Positions 35,836 to 45,278 of a DNA stretch of 64,000 nucleotides are shown one piece after another. Position 1 is the first letter of the stretch, and every line of letters starts with the position of its first letter. The translations under genes and the position numbers were made by a program. The notes below the pieces were generated by a model, which worked only from the letters and a program-made list of their open reading frames with translations, ran no database searches and was not told the DNA's origin. Origin of the DNA: Calothrix sp. 336/3 (GTDB lineage Bacteria; Cyanobacteriota; Cyanobacteriia; Cyanobacteriales; Nostocaceae); the NCBI RefSeq assembly GCF_000734895.2, contig NZ_CP011382.1, positions 4,318,700 through 4,382,699 on the forward strand. Reading direction: 5' to 3'.

Positions 35836-36804
35836 ATGACCCTAGCAACAGAAACTCAGGTAAATACTTTTGGTAACTATGCCCATTTGGCAATTCAGCA
35901 ACATTATCACAAAGCATTAAAATGGGAAAAAGCTGTTAAAAAGGATAAAGATCCAGAAGCGTTGCATCAAATGCGAGTCGGAATGCGTCGCTTACGGACA
36001 GCAATTAGCCGCTTTGCCATAGCTATTAGCTTACCAAAAAATGTTAGCGATCGCAGTATTGGTAAAATTGCCCGTCGTTTAGGTAATCTCCGTGATTTAG
36101 ATGTACTTAAAGAAGCAGTTGAAAATGAATATCGACCAAAGTTACCTAAAAAAGAGCAACAATACTTAGACCAAGCACTGAATATTTTAGAACATCAAAG
36201 AGTCGAAGTCTTAGCTGATGTCCGTAAATTATTCAAAGAGTCCCATTATCAGTCATTTAAAACTAATTTAGAAATTTGGTTACAAGAACCCCGATATCAA
36301 CCCTGCGCTTCCTTACCCATCCAAGAAGTCTTAGCTGATTTATTGCTTCCAGAATTGAGTCAATTTTTCCTGCATCCTGCTTGGTTAATTGCCACAGAGA
36401 TTCATCATGAGCATGTGCAGATATTACCAGATTTATCTGGTGCAAAAATTGAACAGGAGCTAGATAGTCACGAAGAAATGCTCCATGATTTACGTAAACA
36501 AGCTAAACGTTTACGCTATCAAATGGAACTATTTCATAGTTTATATAATTCTCACTATGCAGACTGTCTTGCGGAAGTAAAAGTCATTCAAGAGATTCTT
36601 GGTTCCCTGCAAGATACTACCGTCTTAACCGGATGGTTGACAACTGTGATAAAGTCTCCTCTCCCCTCTCACCTACCAACTTTAGCTGAGATAATCAAGG
36701 ACAATCGTCATCAGCTTTGGCAACAATGGCAACCATTACAAGATAAGTATTTGCAGGCAAATAGGAGAAGAGATTTTCATCAGACAATCCTAAATATCGG
36801 ATAA
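35836..36804 (+). CDS. CHAD domain protein
   Basis: A 322-residue helical CHAD protein. The family is rich in conserved His, Arg and Lys that bind phosphate chains; visible signatures are ALHQMRVGMRRLRTAI, the second half HDLRKQAKRLRYQMELF, and LGSLQDTTVL. CHAD domains bind polyphosphate and often sit with polyphosphate enzymes, but no such gene is next door. There is no CYTH domain fused to it. The start is the ATG at 35836 after an AT-rich leader. Cytoplasmic, perhaps on polyphosphate granules. Confidence 0.9.
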   Translation: MTLATETQVNTFGNYAHLAIQQHYHKALKWEKAVKKDKDPEALHQMRVGMRRLRTAISRFAIAISLPKNVSDRSIGKIARRLGNLRDLDVLKEAVENEYRPKLPKKEQQYLDQALNILEHQRVEVLADVRKLFKESHYQSFKTNLEIWLQEPRYQPCASLPIQEVLADLLLPELSQFFLHPAWLIATEIHHEHVQILPDLSGAKIEQELDSHEEMLHDLRKQAKRLRYQMELFHSLYNSHYADCLAEVKVIQEILGSLQDTTVLTGWLTTVIKSPLPSHLPTLAEIIKDNRHQLWQQWQPLQDKYLQANRRRDFHQTILNIG

Positions 36805-36820
36805 TAAAGATGATTTTTGC

Positions 36821-36963
36821 AGGACTGACATAACAATTTTAGGGTGTTCAATACTGGAATAAAATTAACACACAATCCTCAATGATTTTTGTGGTGTGAT
36901 TAACCAAGTATTAGCTATGGAATTTGGTATTTATCCCTACCTAAATTTGTCTGTGTAAGTCCT
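36821..36963 (+). mobile_element. 143-bp element with AGGACT ends
   Basis: AGGACTGACATAACAA at the left and TTTGTCTGTGTAAGTCCT at the right are imperfect inverted repeats with ends like those at 25117 and 34511. There is no ORF. It fills most of the spacer between the CHAD gene and the convergent FHA-ABC gene. Confidence 0.5.
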
Positions 36964-36990
36964 CCATCACTTCATCATGATTTACGCAAA

Positions 36991-39438
36991 TTATTTAAAT
37001 ACATCCTTCCGCTTTTGTAGCCATAGGGTGACTCCCAGGGCAATTATGATATGCAATAATAGAATTCCCCAGTTGAGTTGCAAATTATTCCAGCTAGGGC
37101 TAAACATTGCACTTTCGGAAATTAATTGCTTCGCATTTTTGGCGGTTTTTGCCGTCTCTGGAATGATACTATTTACATCTGCTAAAATACCATAACCACC
37201 CACTGACCACCGACTTAACATTAACCAAGAAATTATTTCCCCTACCTCTAATTTATCTTTGATTTTATCCATTTCAAATAAAACACCAGCAAAGATAATT
37301 TGTGGAAGTAATAACAGAGGTAATGCACTATTTGCTTGGGTACTATTTTTCACACTTGCTGACACCATTAACCCCAAGCTAATGGAAGCCATAATTGTGA
37401 GAAATGTTGTAATAAAAACTCCTAAAGACCAAGGTATATTGATACAACTTTCGGGAGAAGCACAAGAAATGGCAATGCTATTTGCCGGAGATTGAAAACC
37501 TAAAATAATCACCAAGGAAATGAGTAAGCTCTGAATAGCTGCCAATCCTCCTAAAGTCAATACCTTAGAACCTAGATAGGCAAATAAACCTAAATTAACT
37601 AATCTTTCTCGTAAATAAACAGCAGATTCCTTGACAATTTCCTGTAAGGAACTGGCAAATCCTACCCACAGAGATGCACAGGTAAATACAAACAATACTT
37701 TTCTTGCTAGGGAAGCATTATCTATATCTGCCAGACCTGACCAGGGAGTTTTGCCCTGAATTGCCAGTAAAATTAAACCTATACCCACAGGTGCTGTCAA
37801 CAAGGATAAACCTAAGTAAACCTGATCTCGTTGAATTAACTTGATGTAGCGTTGAGTCAGGATTGATAACTGTTGAAATAGAGAACGTTTAACTTTTTGG
37901 GGAGCAGTTGGTTGCTCGGCTTTTACCTCTATTAAACGGTCAGATATATACTCTTTATAGTAGGGTGATTGACCAAATCTAGTTGCTTCTTGCTCAACGG
38001 ATGTGGGTGTTTCTAACTTAATATAAATATCAGCAAAATCTCCACTATTGATTTGAAAAAATCTAGTAGCATCATTGGGAGGACCAAAGTAGCAAAGATT
38101 GCCACCCCTACCGAGAAAAACTAGGCGATCGCACAAAGTAATATTCGTGGTTGCGTGTGTCACCAAAATTACCGTCCGTCCGTCATCTGCAAGTCTTCGC
38201 AGTAGTTGCATCATTTTCTTATCCAATCCTGGATCTAAGCCAGAAGTCGGTTCATCTAAGAAAAATAACTTGGGATCTGCTAATAATTCCACCCCAATAC
38301 TTACCCGCTTTAATTGCCCACCACTGAGGTTTTTGACTAGGGTATCTTGCCGTTCGGATAATTCTACTTTTTCTAGGGTTTCCTCAACGATTTTGTTGAC
38401 ATCAATATCCGGAGGTAATCTTAATTTTGCTGCATAATAAAGAACCTCCCTTACCCGCAAATTTGTATGGACAATATCATGCTGGGGTACATATCCAATT
38501 AAAGTCCGATAAATATTAAAATTACTTCTTAAATTATCACCATTTAAATAAACAGTCCCACTATTACTTGGCTCAATCCCTAGGAGCGCTTTCAGTAAAG
38601 TCGATTTTCCTGCTCCACTTCCACCCACCAAAGCCACAAATTGACCAGGTTCAATTGCCAAGGAAATATTATTTAATAATGTAATTTGTTGTTTATTTTT
38701 ATTCTTAACAAATCGGAGAATATCAATCGCATCTAAGCGGATATTATCACCTTGATCAAATAAAACTAATTCATCACCTTGCAGCACAAAAGTGTAGGGA
38801 CCAATTTGCACAATTGCACCAGGTTCTAGGACTATAGAATTAGTCACCTTTTGCCGATTGACAAACACTCCATTGGTGCTTTTGTCTGTAAGAACGTATT
38901 TCCCCTTATCATTTCTGTCAATGATGGCGTGGCAACGGGAAACTGTGGGAGCATCTAGCTCTAAATTCGCCTCAGCACCCCTTCCTAGCATCACAGAGCG
39001 ATTTTTTAAACTTAGCGATCGCTGCTTCGGAATAGTCGGATTTTTACTAGCATTTGGATCGAAATAAGTTAATGTCACCCAGTTCCGAGGATTTTGCCCA
39101 ATTTTAATCTCATCATGGTCTTGTAATCTATATCCCTCCTTCGGTGTGACTAAAGTATTGTTGATAAACAAACGATTACTACTGGGTATTTGTCCATTGC
39201 CGTCATAAACATAATAATCATTGCCTATTTTGCGAAAACAAGCTTGACAACGACTCACTACCACCCAATCTTCTGGAACTTTCAACCCTTCCGGAGCCGC
39301 TTGTTGGGGATCTCTTCCTAATACGTGCCAAGGACATTTGAGTTCAAAAGTAAGAGTCATCCCTTGATTATTGAGAACTATTTGAGGATGATTTCCCAGA
39401 ACACCAACAATCGTTGTACTTACAGAATTGTTATTCAT
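36991..39438 (-). CDS. ABC transporter (ABCG type) with two FHA domains
   Basis: An 815-residue protein. Residues about 35-115 resemble a degenerate FHA domain and 145-215 a canonical one (VMLGRGAEANLELDAPTVSRCHAI). An ABC ATPase follows at about 235-455: Walker A GGSGAGKST, signature LSGGQLKRVSIG, Walker B LFFLDEPTSGLDP and switch His in VTHAT. The C-terminal 300 residues are an ABC-2 permease with about six spans. FHA domains bind phosphothreonine, so transport is probably gated by a Ser/Thr kinase, perhaps one of those in this window (inference). The transported substance is unknown. The start is the ATG at 39438. Confidence 0.9.
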   Translation of the reverse strand: MNNNSVSTTIVGVLGNHPQIVLNNQGMTLTFELKCPWHVLGRDPQQAAPEGLKVPEDWVVVSRCQACFRKIGNDYYVYDGNGQIPSSNRLFINNTLVTPKEGYRLQDHDEIKIGQNPRNWVTLTYFDPNASKNPTIPKQRSLSLKNRSVMLGRGAEANLELDAPTVSRCHAIIDRNDKGKYVLTDKSTNGVFVNRQKVTNSIVLEPGAIVQIGPYTFVLQGDELVLFDQGDNIRLDAIDILRFVKNKNKQQITLLNNISLAIEPGQFVALVGGSGAGKSTLLKALLGIEPSNSGTVYLNGDNLRSNFNIYRTLIGYVPQHDIVHTNLRVREVLYYAAKLRLPPDIDVNKIVEETLEKVELSERQDTLVKNLSGGQLKRVSIGVELLADPKLFFLDEPTSGLDPGLDKKMMQLLRRLADDGRTVILVTHATTNITLCDRLVFLGRGGNLCYFGPPNDATRFFQINSGDFADIYIKLETPTSVEQEATRFGQSPYYKEYISDRLIEVKAEQPTAPQKVKRSLFQQLSILTQRYIKLIQRDQVYLGLSLLTAPVGIGLILLAIQGKTPWSGLADIDNASLARKVLFVFTCASLWVGFASSLQEIVKESAVYLRERLVNLGLFAYLGSKVLTLGGLAAIQSLLISLVIILGFQSPANSIAISCASPESCINIPWSLGVFITTFLTIMASISLGLMVSASVKNSTQANSALPLLLLPQIIFAGVLFEMDKIKDKLEVGEIISWLMLSRWSVGGYGILADVNSIIPETAKTAKNAKQLISESAMFSPSWNNLQLNWGILLLHIIIALGVTLWLQKRKDVFK

Positions 39439-40523
39439 TTATATCCATATTTCCTAGTAAATGATTAACTTTTCTCCTACAGAAGTCAAAGTATTTTGCT
39501 TCAGAGCTTCTGCGTCCATAAATATTTATTACAAAGTTAATTATCAAGCAACCCTAACCCTATCTCCCAGCATATCAGATTGCCATTATTTCATGCAAAA
39601 GGTAAACATTATATTTCTCTGAAAAAGGAAAAAGCATGCACTCAAGTATGTTTTAAGCTACAAAAATTAACCCAGGTAGTACCACTTATCACTTGCCCTA
39701 TCTCCACACCCACAAGAAACCATATCCAAAAATAATCTTTGATGAGAAAAATTAAATCGAGCATTTTAGGCAGTCAAGCTATCTGCTGAATCCTGAAGTT
39801 AAAAAGATTCTTCAACTGCATTCCTAGACAGCCGTAGAAGCAGGGAAGTTAACGCTAATAGCACCTTTTTGCTTGATTTTTGCTTGATTTTTTAGATAGT
39901 CACCATCTAGGAAATGAATCGGAGGCAACATATAAATTACCAAATACTTAATCTCTATTTAACCTCAAGACAGTTCTAGCTGAAATACTGCCTACCTGAA
40001 ACAAGCTGGATGATTATTTTCCAAAGATTATCATATTGCTAGTAATTGACATGAATCTCAATTGAGATGGCAAAAGATGGCAGTTTTCTGAATTTACCCA
40101 GGCAAATAACTATGCTATAAGCTGATTTATTAGTATGTTGTTTATATGTTCTAATTGCAATACCTTATAACATTATTTTACAAAATGTTATGCCGAGCAA
40201 TATCCATGAATAAAAAGTAATAAAAGAAAACTCCTGTATCTCCAAAATGTTGAGTATTCTATTATTTAGTAGCAGATATTTTTTTCAGAGAATAAATATT
40301 TATATTCCCATCAATTTGGAAATAAATATAAATTTTCCTGAGATTCTATGTTTTTTGCCTTACATAAAAAAGTATGAAGCCATGTTACGAGGTGTAAGAC
40401 AAAATTTTCAATTAGATGAATAATGCCAATTAGAGGTTAACAATGTTTAATTTTTGATAATTAATAAATTTTCTCCTGTAAGAAAAGCTAGAATTGCCGA
40501 AGCAAGATTAAAGTGATACAAGT
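39439..40523 (+). other. Long gene-free region (about 1.1 kb)
   Basis: AT-rich, without a believable ORF on either strand. It has a TGCTTGATTTT direct repeat near 39869-39893 and an inverted repeat ATAACATT/AATGTTAT at 40167-40191. It lies upstream of the lipoprotein gene and of the FHA-ABC gene (divergent). It could hold promoters or an RNA gene I cannot recognise. Confidence 0.45.
40167..40191 (+). repeat. 8-bp inverted repeat
   Basis: ATAACATT and AATGTTAT are perfect inverted copies separated by 9 bases. It may be an operator or hairpin; no T run follows. Confidence 0.4.
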
Positions 40524-41336
40524 ATGAGCAAACAAAATCGGATAGATTCTCTCACTTTCGCGTCTTTGCTAATAGTTTTCGGCACTCTATTTACTTTGTC
40601 TAGCTGTACAACTACTGATACCAAAACTAGTCCCACAACTACTGCGGAACCAACAGCTACTCAAACAAAATCTGAGACACAATCTGAAACTGGCAATAAC
40701 CCCATTAATGCCTTCCTAGGCAATTCTGACCGTCAGGGAACTGACCCGTTGGAGCTCATGCAGAACTCCCAGGTAAAAAGTGAACTGAAATTAACCGATG
40801 ACCAGATAGCGAAACTCAAACAGATAGATACGAATTTTCGCCAGAAAGTCAAGGAAAAAGCTTCCGGAATTAAACCCGAAAGTGCCACTGAAGAACAAAT
40901 CAAATCGGTCAGAAGTGACATTGAAAAGCTGAATCAAGAAACTCGTGTGGAGGTTGGCAAGACACTCAATGCTGACCAAGTTAAACGGGCAAGACAGATT
41001 TTTTTACAGCTTTATGGTTGGGGAATTTTGACCAAGGACGACTTTAGTCAAGATTTAAAGCTGACAGCAGATCAAACTGCTAAGTTGAATAAACTCAGCG
41101 ATGACACTGTACAGAAGATGAAAGATAACTGGGTTGCACCAAAAAGTGATGCTTCCCCGACTGAGAAGAACCAAACCTTGGCAAATAACACCAAGAAGAT
41201 GGAGCAAATTCTCAAAGATAGTAATCAGGAGGCAGAATCTTACTTAACTGATGAGCAGAAAAAAACCCTAGAGTCTCTCAAAGGTGCAAAATTTCAGTTA
41301 GATCCCAAATCCTTACCATCCCCAGCATCTCAATAA
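40524..41336 (+). CDS. Lipoprotein with Spy/CpxP-like LTxxQ motifs
   Basis: A 270-residue protein. A signal segment (FASLLIVFGTLFTLSSC) ends in the lipobox LSSC with Cys at about residue 28, so it is a lipoprotein. A Thr/Ser/Glu-rich linker follows to about residue 70. Three LT-x2-Q type motifs (LKLTDDQIAKL, LKLTADQTAKL, YLTDEQKKTL) sit in long helices, as in the periplasmic chaperones Spy and CpxP. A chaperone or metal-stress role is possible but unproven. The next gene, 74 bases downstream, is a radical SAM enzyme on the same strand, so they may be co-transcribed. Confidence 0.75.
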   Translation: MSKQNRIDSLTFASLLIVFGTLFTLSSCTTTDTKTSPTTTAEPTATQTKSETQSETGNNPINAFLGNSDRQGTDPLELMQNSQVKSELKLTDDQIAKLKQIDTNFRQKVKEKASGIKPESATEEQIKSVRSDIEKLNQETRVEVGKTLNADQVKRARQIFLQLYGWGILTKDDFSQDLKLTADQTAKLNKLSDDTVQKMKDNWVAPKSDASPTEKNQTLANNTKKMEQILKDSNQEAESYLTDEQKKTLESLKGAKFQLDPKSLPSPASQ

Positions 41337-41410
41337 TTCACAAGGTGGTAAAAGTTCTGGGTAAGATTTCCCCTGACTTTAAATAATTCCTGAGCATTGA
41401 GGAGAAATAG

Positions 41411-42442
41411 ATGCAGGCTTTCGATCGGGAAGAACTGATAGATATCAGGCGATTAACAAAGTCGGAGCTAATTCGACTAATACAGGCAGAAGGTGAATTA
41501 CAGGAACAATTGTTTCGGCAAGCTCGGCAAGCTCGGCATGAAAGTGGTGCGGATCAAGTACTACTCAGAGGAGTCATTGAGATTTCTAATTTCTGTCAGA
41601 AAAATTGCGACTACTGTGCAATGCGAGTTGTCAATAAGAATCTTGACAGATATAGATTACAGCCAGAAGAAATTTTGGCGATCGCTGCCGAAATCAAAAA
41701 AACAAATACAATATCAACTATTTTTCTGCAAGCTGGGCAAGATCCTCAATGTGATGCTATTTTGGCGGAAGTCATCCCAGAAATTAAACGGCAATACAAT
41801 TTAAATGTTCTTCTGTGTTTAGGGGAAAGACCAAGGGATGTCTATTTCAAATTTGCCGAATTAGGCGCAGATTCCTACATCCTCAAGTTTGAAACATCAG
41901 ACCCCCAACTATATCAAGAAATTGCCCACACCCCCCTACTTCGTCGCCTCCAATGTATTCGTTGGTTACAAGAAGCTGGATTCAAAGTGGGTACAGGGAA
42001 TATAGTCGGTTTACCCCATCAAACCCTAGAAACCCTTGCCGATGATATCTTGCTTGCCCTTGATATTCAACCTGATTTCGTCAGTTCTTCCCCCTTCATT
42101 CCTAATCAGAATACACCCCTAGAAAATATCGGGTACGGTAATCTGAACTGGACTTTAAATACCATGGCAATCTATCGTATTGCCTTACCATCAGCCCTAA
42201 TCCCCACCGTTAGTGCCCTCGAAAAAATTCAGACAGGTGGGCAACTAATGGGGTTAAATGCTGGAGCCAACGTTCTCACTATCAACTTTACACCCCAAAC
42301 TGCCCGCGAAAAATACGTCATATATTCAGAGCAACGCTTTGTTGTCAGCTTAGAACATGCTCGCAAAGCCATAAATCGCGCAGGGTTGCAAATACGAACA
42401 CCAGCCTCAGCAGAAAAGTTACATTATTCCATCATCCCGTAA
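41411..42442 (+). CDS. HydE/BioB-like radical SAM enzyme
   Basis: A 343-residue radical SAM protein. The cluster motif is CQKNCDYC (Cys-x3-Cys-x2-Cys) at about residue 59-66, in the HydE-like setting LLRGVIEISNFC...DYCAMR..NKNLDRYRL. LQAGQDP and GNIVGLPHQT are further matches to the BioB/HydE/PylB group. HydE builds the [FeFe]-hydrogenase H-cluster together with HydF and HydG, but no hyd gene is visible here, so the role is unknown. All three cluster cysteines are present. It is preceded by the lipoprotein gene and followed 173 bases later by a membrane methyltransferase. Start: ATG at 41411 after GAGGAG. Confidence 0.82.
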   Translation: MQAFDREELIDIRRLTKSELIRLIQAEGELQEQLFRQARQARHESGADQVLLRGVIEISNFCQKNCDYCAMRVVNKNLDRYRLQPEEILAIAAEIKKTNTISTIFLQAGQDPQCDAILAEVIPEIKRQYNLNVLLCLGERPRDVYFKFAELGADSYILKFETSDPQLYQEIAHTPLLRRLQCIRWLQEAGFKVGTGNIVGLPHQTLETLADDILLALDIQPDFVSSSPFIPNQNTPLENIGYGNLNWTLNTMAIYRIALPSALIPTVSALEKIQTGGQLMGLNAGANVLTINFTPQTAREKYVIYSEQRFVVSLEHARKAINRAGLQIRTPASAEKLHYSIIP

Positions 42443-42615
42443 CAATAATACCAAAGCACAATATCTCTCAGTAACTATTGTCAAGCGGGCATCTTTGCCC
42501 GTCTGAAATCTTTTGTCTTTTTTCCTACCCTTTACCTATTTTCCCAATCAATACATATACCCATAACTGAGAAAGTTCTGAACCAGTCAATTAAACAGCT
42601 AATTAATTTTCTGCT

Positions 42616-43725
42616 ATGACCAGAATTCTTCGGACACGTAAAACAGCCAATAACACAACATTTTGGGCTATTTTACTAATTCTTACTGCCTTAATTGGCA
42701 TCCTATTCTACAATACTCCATGGGGTTATCAGTGGCGCGGCAAATCCGGACAATGGATAGAAGTCAGTTCTAAAGCTTCCCTCGTTCATGTTGGTAGCCA
42801 TGATTCCTTTGCTTCATCCCAAGAAGGTATTCGTGCTGGCAGATTTGTCTTAGATTTCCTCGAAACTAAAAACCAACAGTCTGGAAAAGAAGCAATTAAA
42901 ATTTACAACAAGCTTATCCCCATTGAAAATTATGGAGGAGAATACACAGCCCTCCAGTGGTTTTGTCAGTATCTTCTCGCCACAGATAATCAAAAAAAAC
43001 AATTTTTATCTGATAAATACGCCGCCAATTTTTACGAATTCTTTGCAGAAAATGATTTCGCTCGCTTAAAAGAATATCTCAAACGCAAATACAAATTTGA
43101 AACCTATCCCGACCAAGGTACAACTGCTGGAGAAAATCGTAAAGCCTTTCTAGAAGATAATATTCTCTTTAATAATCCTAGAAGGGAAGAATGGGAGAAG
43201 ACCAGCAAGATTATCAGTGCCATCAAAATTCAACCCGGACAACATATTGCAGATGTTGGTAGTGGTCCTGGATACTATACCTTGAAGTTTTCCCAATTAG
43301 TTGGAGACAAAGGTTATGTTTATGCAATTGATACAGTGAAAGAGCATTTAGAACAACTACAAAAAACCAGTAAAAAATTTGGGATTAAAAATATTGAAAC
43401 TATTCAAACTACTGGGACAACTATTGGCGTAAAAGCCAATAAAGTAGATGTCGTATTTCTTTGTTCTCTGTACCACAACCTTTATGCTTTTTCACGGGAA
43501 GAAGAAATCGCCAGCTTTGTTGGTAGCATTAAAAGCGCCATCAAAAAAGGTGGCAGACTAATTGTAGTTGATAATGCTTTAGTTAACGACTCCGAACTTC
43601 CATACCATGGTCCCTATATTGCCAAGGAATTAATTATCGCTCAAATGAAATATTATGGTTTTCAATTTGAGAAAGATTACGCTTTTATTCCCCAACGCTA
43701 TCTTCTCATCTTCAAAAAAGTCTAA
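42616..43725 (+). CDS. Membrane-anchored class I SAM methyltransferase
   Basis: A 369-residue protein. Residues 18-35 form one membrane anchor (FWAILLILTALIGILFY). The middle region (about 45-195) has no known domain. The C-terminal 170 residues are a Rossmann methyltransferase: motif I IADVGSGPGYYTLKF, post-I YAIDTVKEHLEQL, and motif IV-like VVFLCSLYHNL, followed by GGRLIVVDNA. The substrate is unknown; the SAM site looks intact. A SAM enzyme after a radical SAM enzyme suggests a shared pathway (inference). It ends 211 bases before an EamA transporter gene. Confidence 0.82.
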   Translation: MTRILRTRKTANNTTFWAILLILTALIGILFYNTPWGYQWRGKSGQWIEVSSKASLVHVGSHDSFASSQEGIRAGRFVLDFLETKNQQSGKEAIKIYNKLIPIENYGGEYTALQWFCQYLLATDNQKKQFLSDKYAANFYEFFAENDFARLKEYLKRKYKFETYPDQGTTAGENRKAFLEDNILFNNPRREEWEKTSKIISAIKIQPGQHIADVGSGPGYYTLKFSQLVGDKGYVYAIDTVKEHLEQLQKTSKKFGIKNIETIQTTGTTIGVKANKVDVVFLCSLYHNLYAFSREEEIASFVGSIKSAIKKGGRLIVVDNALVNDSELPYHGPYIAKELIIAQMKYYGFQFEKDYAFIPQRYLLIFKKV

Positions 43726-43936
43726 CTCATCCATTTCCTGTGAGTAAGATTCATAAGGATAGGAACAAGACTTACTTCCTAGGGAGAAACTAAATTTCTC
43801 CCTGCATTAATCTACAAATTATCAAAAACTGGATTTTTTTATCTCAAAATTAACTTCATAAAATTATCTTTTTTGTTGCATCCAACTCTTCACAGATAAT
43901 AATTATGTTTCCCACAATAAACAATCAGAATTAAAT

Positions 43937-44815
43937 ATGGATGCGAAAGTAATTGGTATCACAGCAGCCTTAGCATCATCTGCTTCCTGGGCAATTGGCT
44001 CGATTCTGTTTAAGAGATTAGGCGAATCTATTTCACCCCTAGCTATGACCTTAGCAAAGGGCAGTGTGAGTGTTATTCTCCTCGGTTTAACTTTATCTAT
44101 TACTGGTTACTCTGGTGTCAATCGAGAATCCTTAGTACTCCTAATTATTAGTGGCTTATTGGGTATTAGTCTCGGAGATACTTTCTTTTTTGAAGCCTTA
44201 CAAAATTTAGGTCCCCATGCATTAGTAATTCTATTGATGCTAGGAGAAGTGATAACTGCGATGCTGGCAGTGATTTTCCTCGGAGAAATGCCCACACCCA
44301 CAGTTTGGCTGGGAATTTTCCTAGTCATTTTGGGAGTAGCAATAGTGATATTTCCTAAGCTCTCAGGAGAACAGCAAGCATCTAGTACTAGGGGAATTAT
44401 TTTTGGTTTGCTGTCCGTACTCTGTATGTCAGTCTCAATTATTTTTGCGAAACAAGGTTTATCATCCCTTTCAACTATTCAGGCAACATTTATTCGTATG
44501 GCTGCGGGAACGGCAGGAATGTTATGCTTCGGAACTTTAACCAACCGTTTGGGAAGTTGGGCTGTCCCTTTTAAAGATAGAAATATTATTTATTTATTTA
44601 TTATTTCTGTTTCGATTGTCACCTTTGGGGGCTTTTGGTTGTCCCTAGTGGCAATCAAGTATGTGAATGTTGCTGTTGCTAATACTCTGAATTCTATTGA
44701 ACCCTTATTTGTCATGCCTTTAGCTGCAATTTTTCTGAAGGAAAAGTTTTCCACTCAAGCTTTATGGGGGACAATTGTCACAACTTTTGGCATAGTGCTG
44801 ATTTGTACTCAATAG
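43937..44815 (+). CDS. EamA/DMT-family transporter
   Basis: A 292-residue membrane protein with ten predicted spans in two EamA halves (about 5-140 and 150-290). The halves show typical patterns ASSASWAIGSILFKR, LLGISLGDTFFFEAL, and LNSIEPLFVMPLAAIFLKEKF. Such proteins move metabolites, often outward; the cargo cannot be told. It lies between a methyltransferase and a radical SAM gene, so it might export a product of their pathway (inference). No signal peptide; inner membrane. Confidence 0.87.
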   Translation: MDAKVIGITAALASSASWAIGSILFKRLGESISPLAMTLAKGSVSVILLGLTLSITGYSGVNRESLVLLIISGLLGISLGDTFFFEALQNLGPHALVILLMLGEVITAMLAVIFLGEMPTPTVWLGIFLVILGVAIVIFPKLSGEQQASSTRGIIFGLLSVLCMSVSIIFAKQGLSSLSTIQATFIRMAAGTAGMLCFGTLTNRLGSWAVPFKDRNIIYLFIISVSIVTFGGFWLSLVAIKYVNVAVANTLNSIEPLFVMPLAAIFLKEKFSTQALWGTIVTTFGIVLICTQ

Positions 44816-45278
44816 TTAATATCTGATTGCCAAAGACTGCATTCTCTCTATTGAATAGATAATACTAAATGTATTGATAGTTGAAATATTTACTAGCATT
44901 AATATCTTACTAATAGACCATACTTAAATATAAACTTTTATGGAAAAATACTGATTTTTTTATCTGATTATGTTACTGTGACGGTACAAGTAATTTAATT
45001 CATGCAAAATTGATTTTCTCTGAGATTATTGTTTTTCAAATATATAGAAATCACACCTTATCTATACTGAAATTAGGGGCTTGACTGAAGATAGGCTGTG
45101 ATATGTGCCTTTGAGAGCAATGTACTCCCAGAAAGAAGAACTGAACGGTAAAGATTATCCCAAATATCAGGTTTTTCCATGGTGCAAATTAACCATAGGG
45201 CATCCTTTTTTAGCCTGAATTGCAAAGTGTTGCATATTTCCCTTATCCCCACATGAAATAATTTAAGGAATTAAGAGA
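44816..45278 (+). other. Intergenic region upstream of the HemW-like gene
   Basis: A 463-base spacer without an ORF. The last 200 bases are less AT-rich than the rest. AAGGAA lies 13 bases before the next ATG. No riboswitch class was recognised. Confidence 0.4.

Noticed and set aside
45061-45278. Possible riboswitch ahead of the HemW-like gene
   Set aside because: No conserved core of a known class (such as the cobalamin box) was found.
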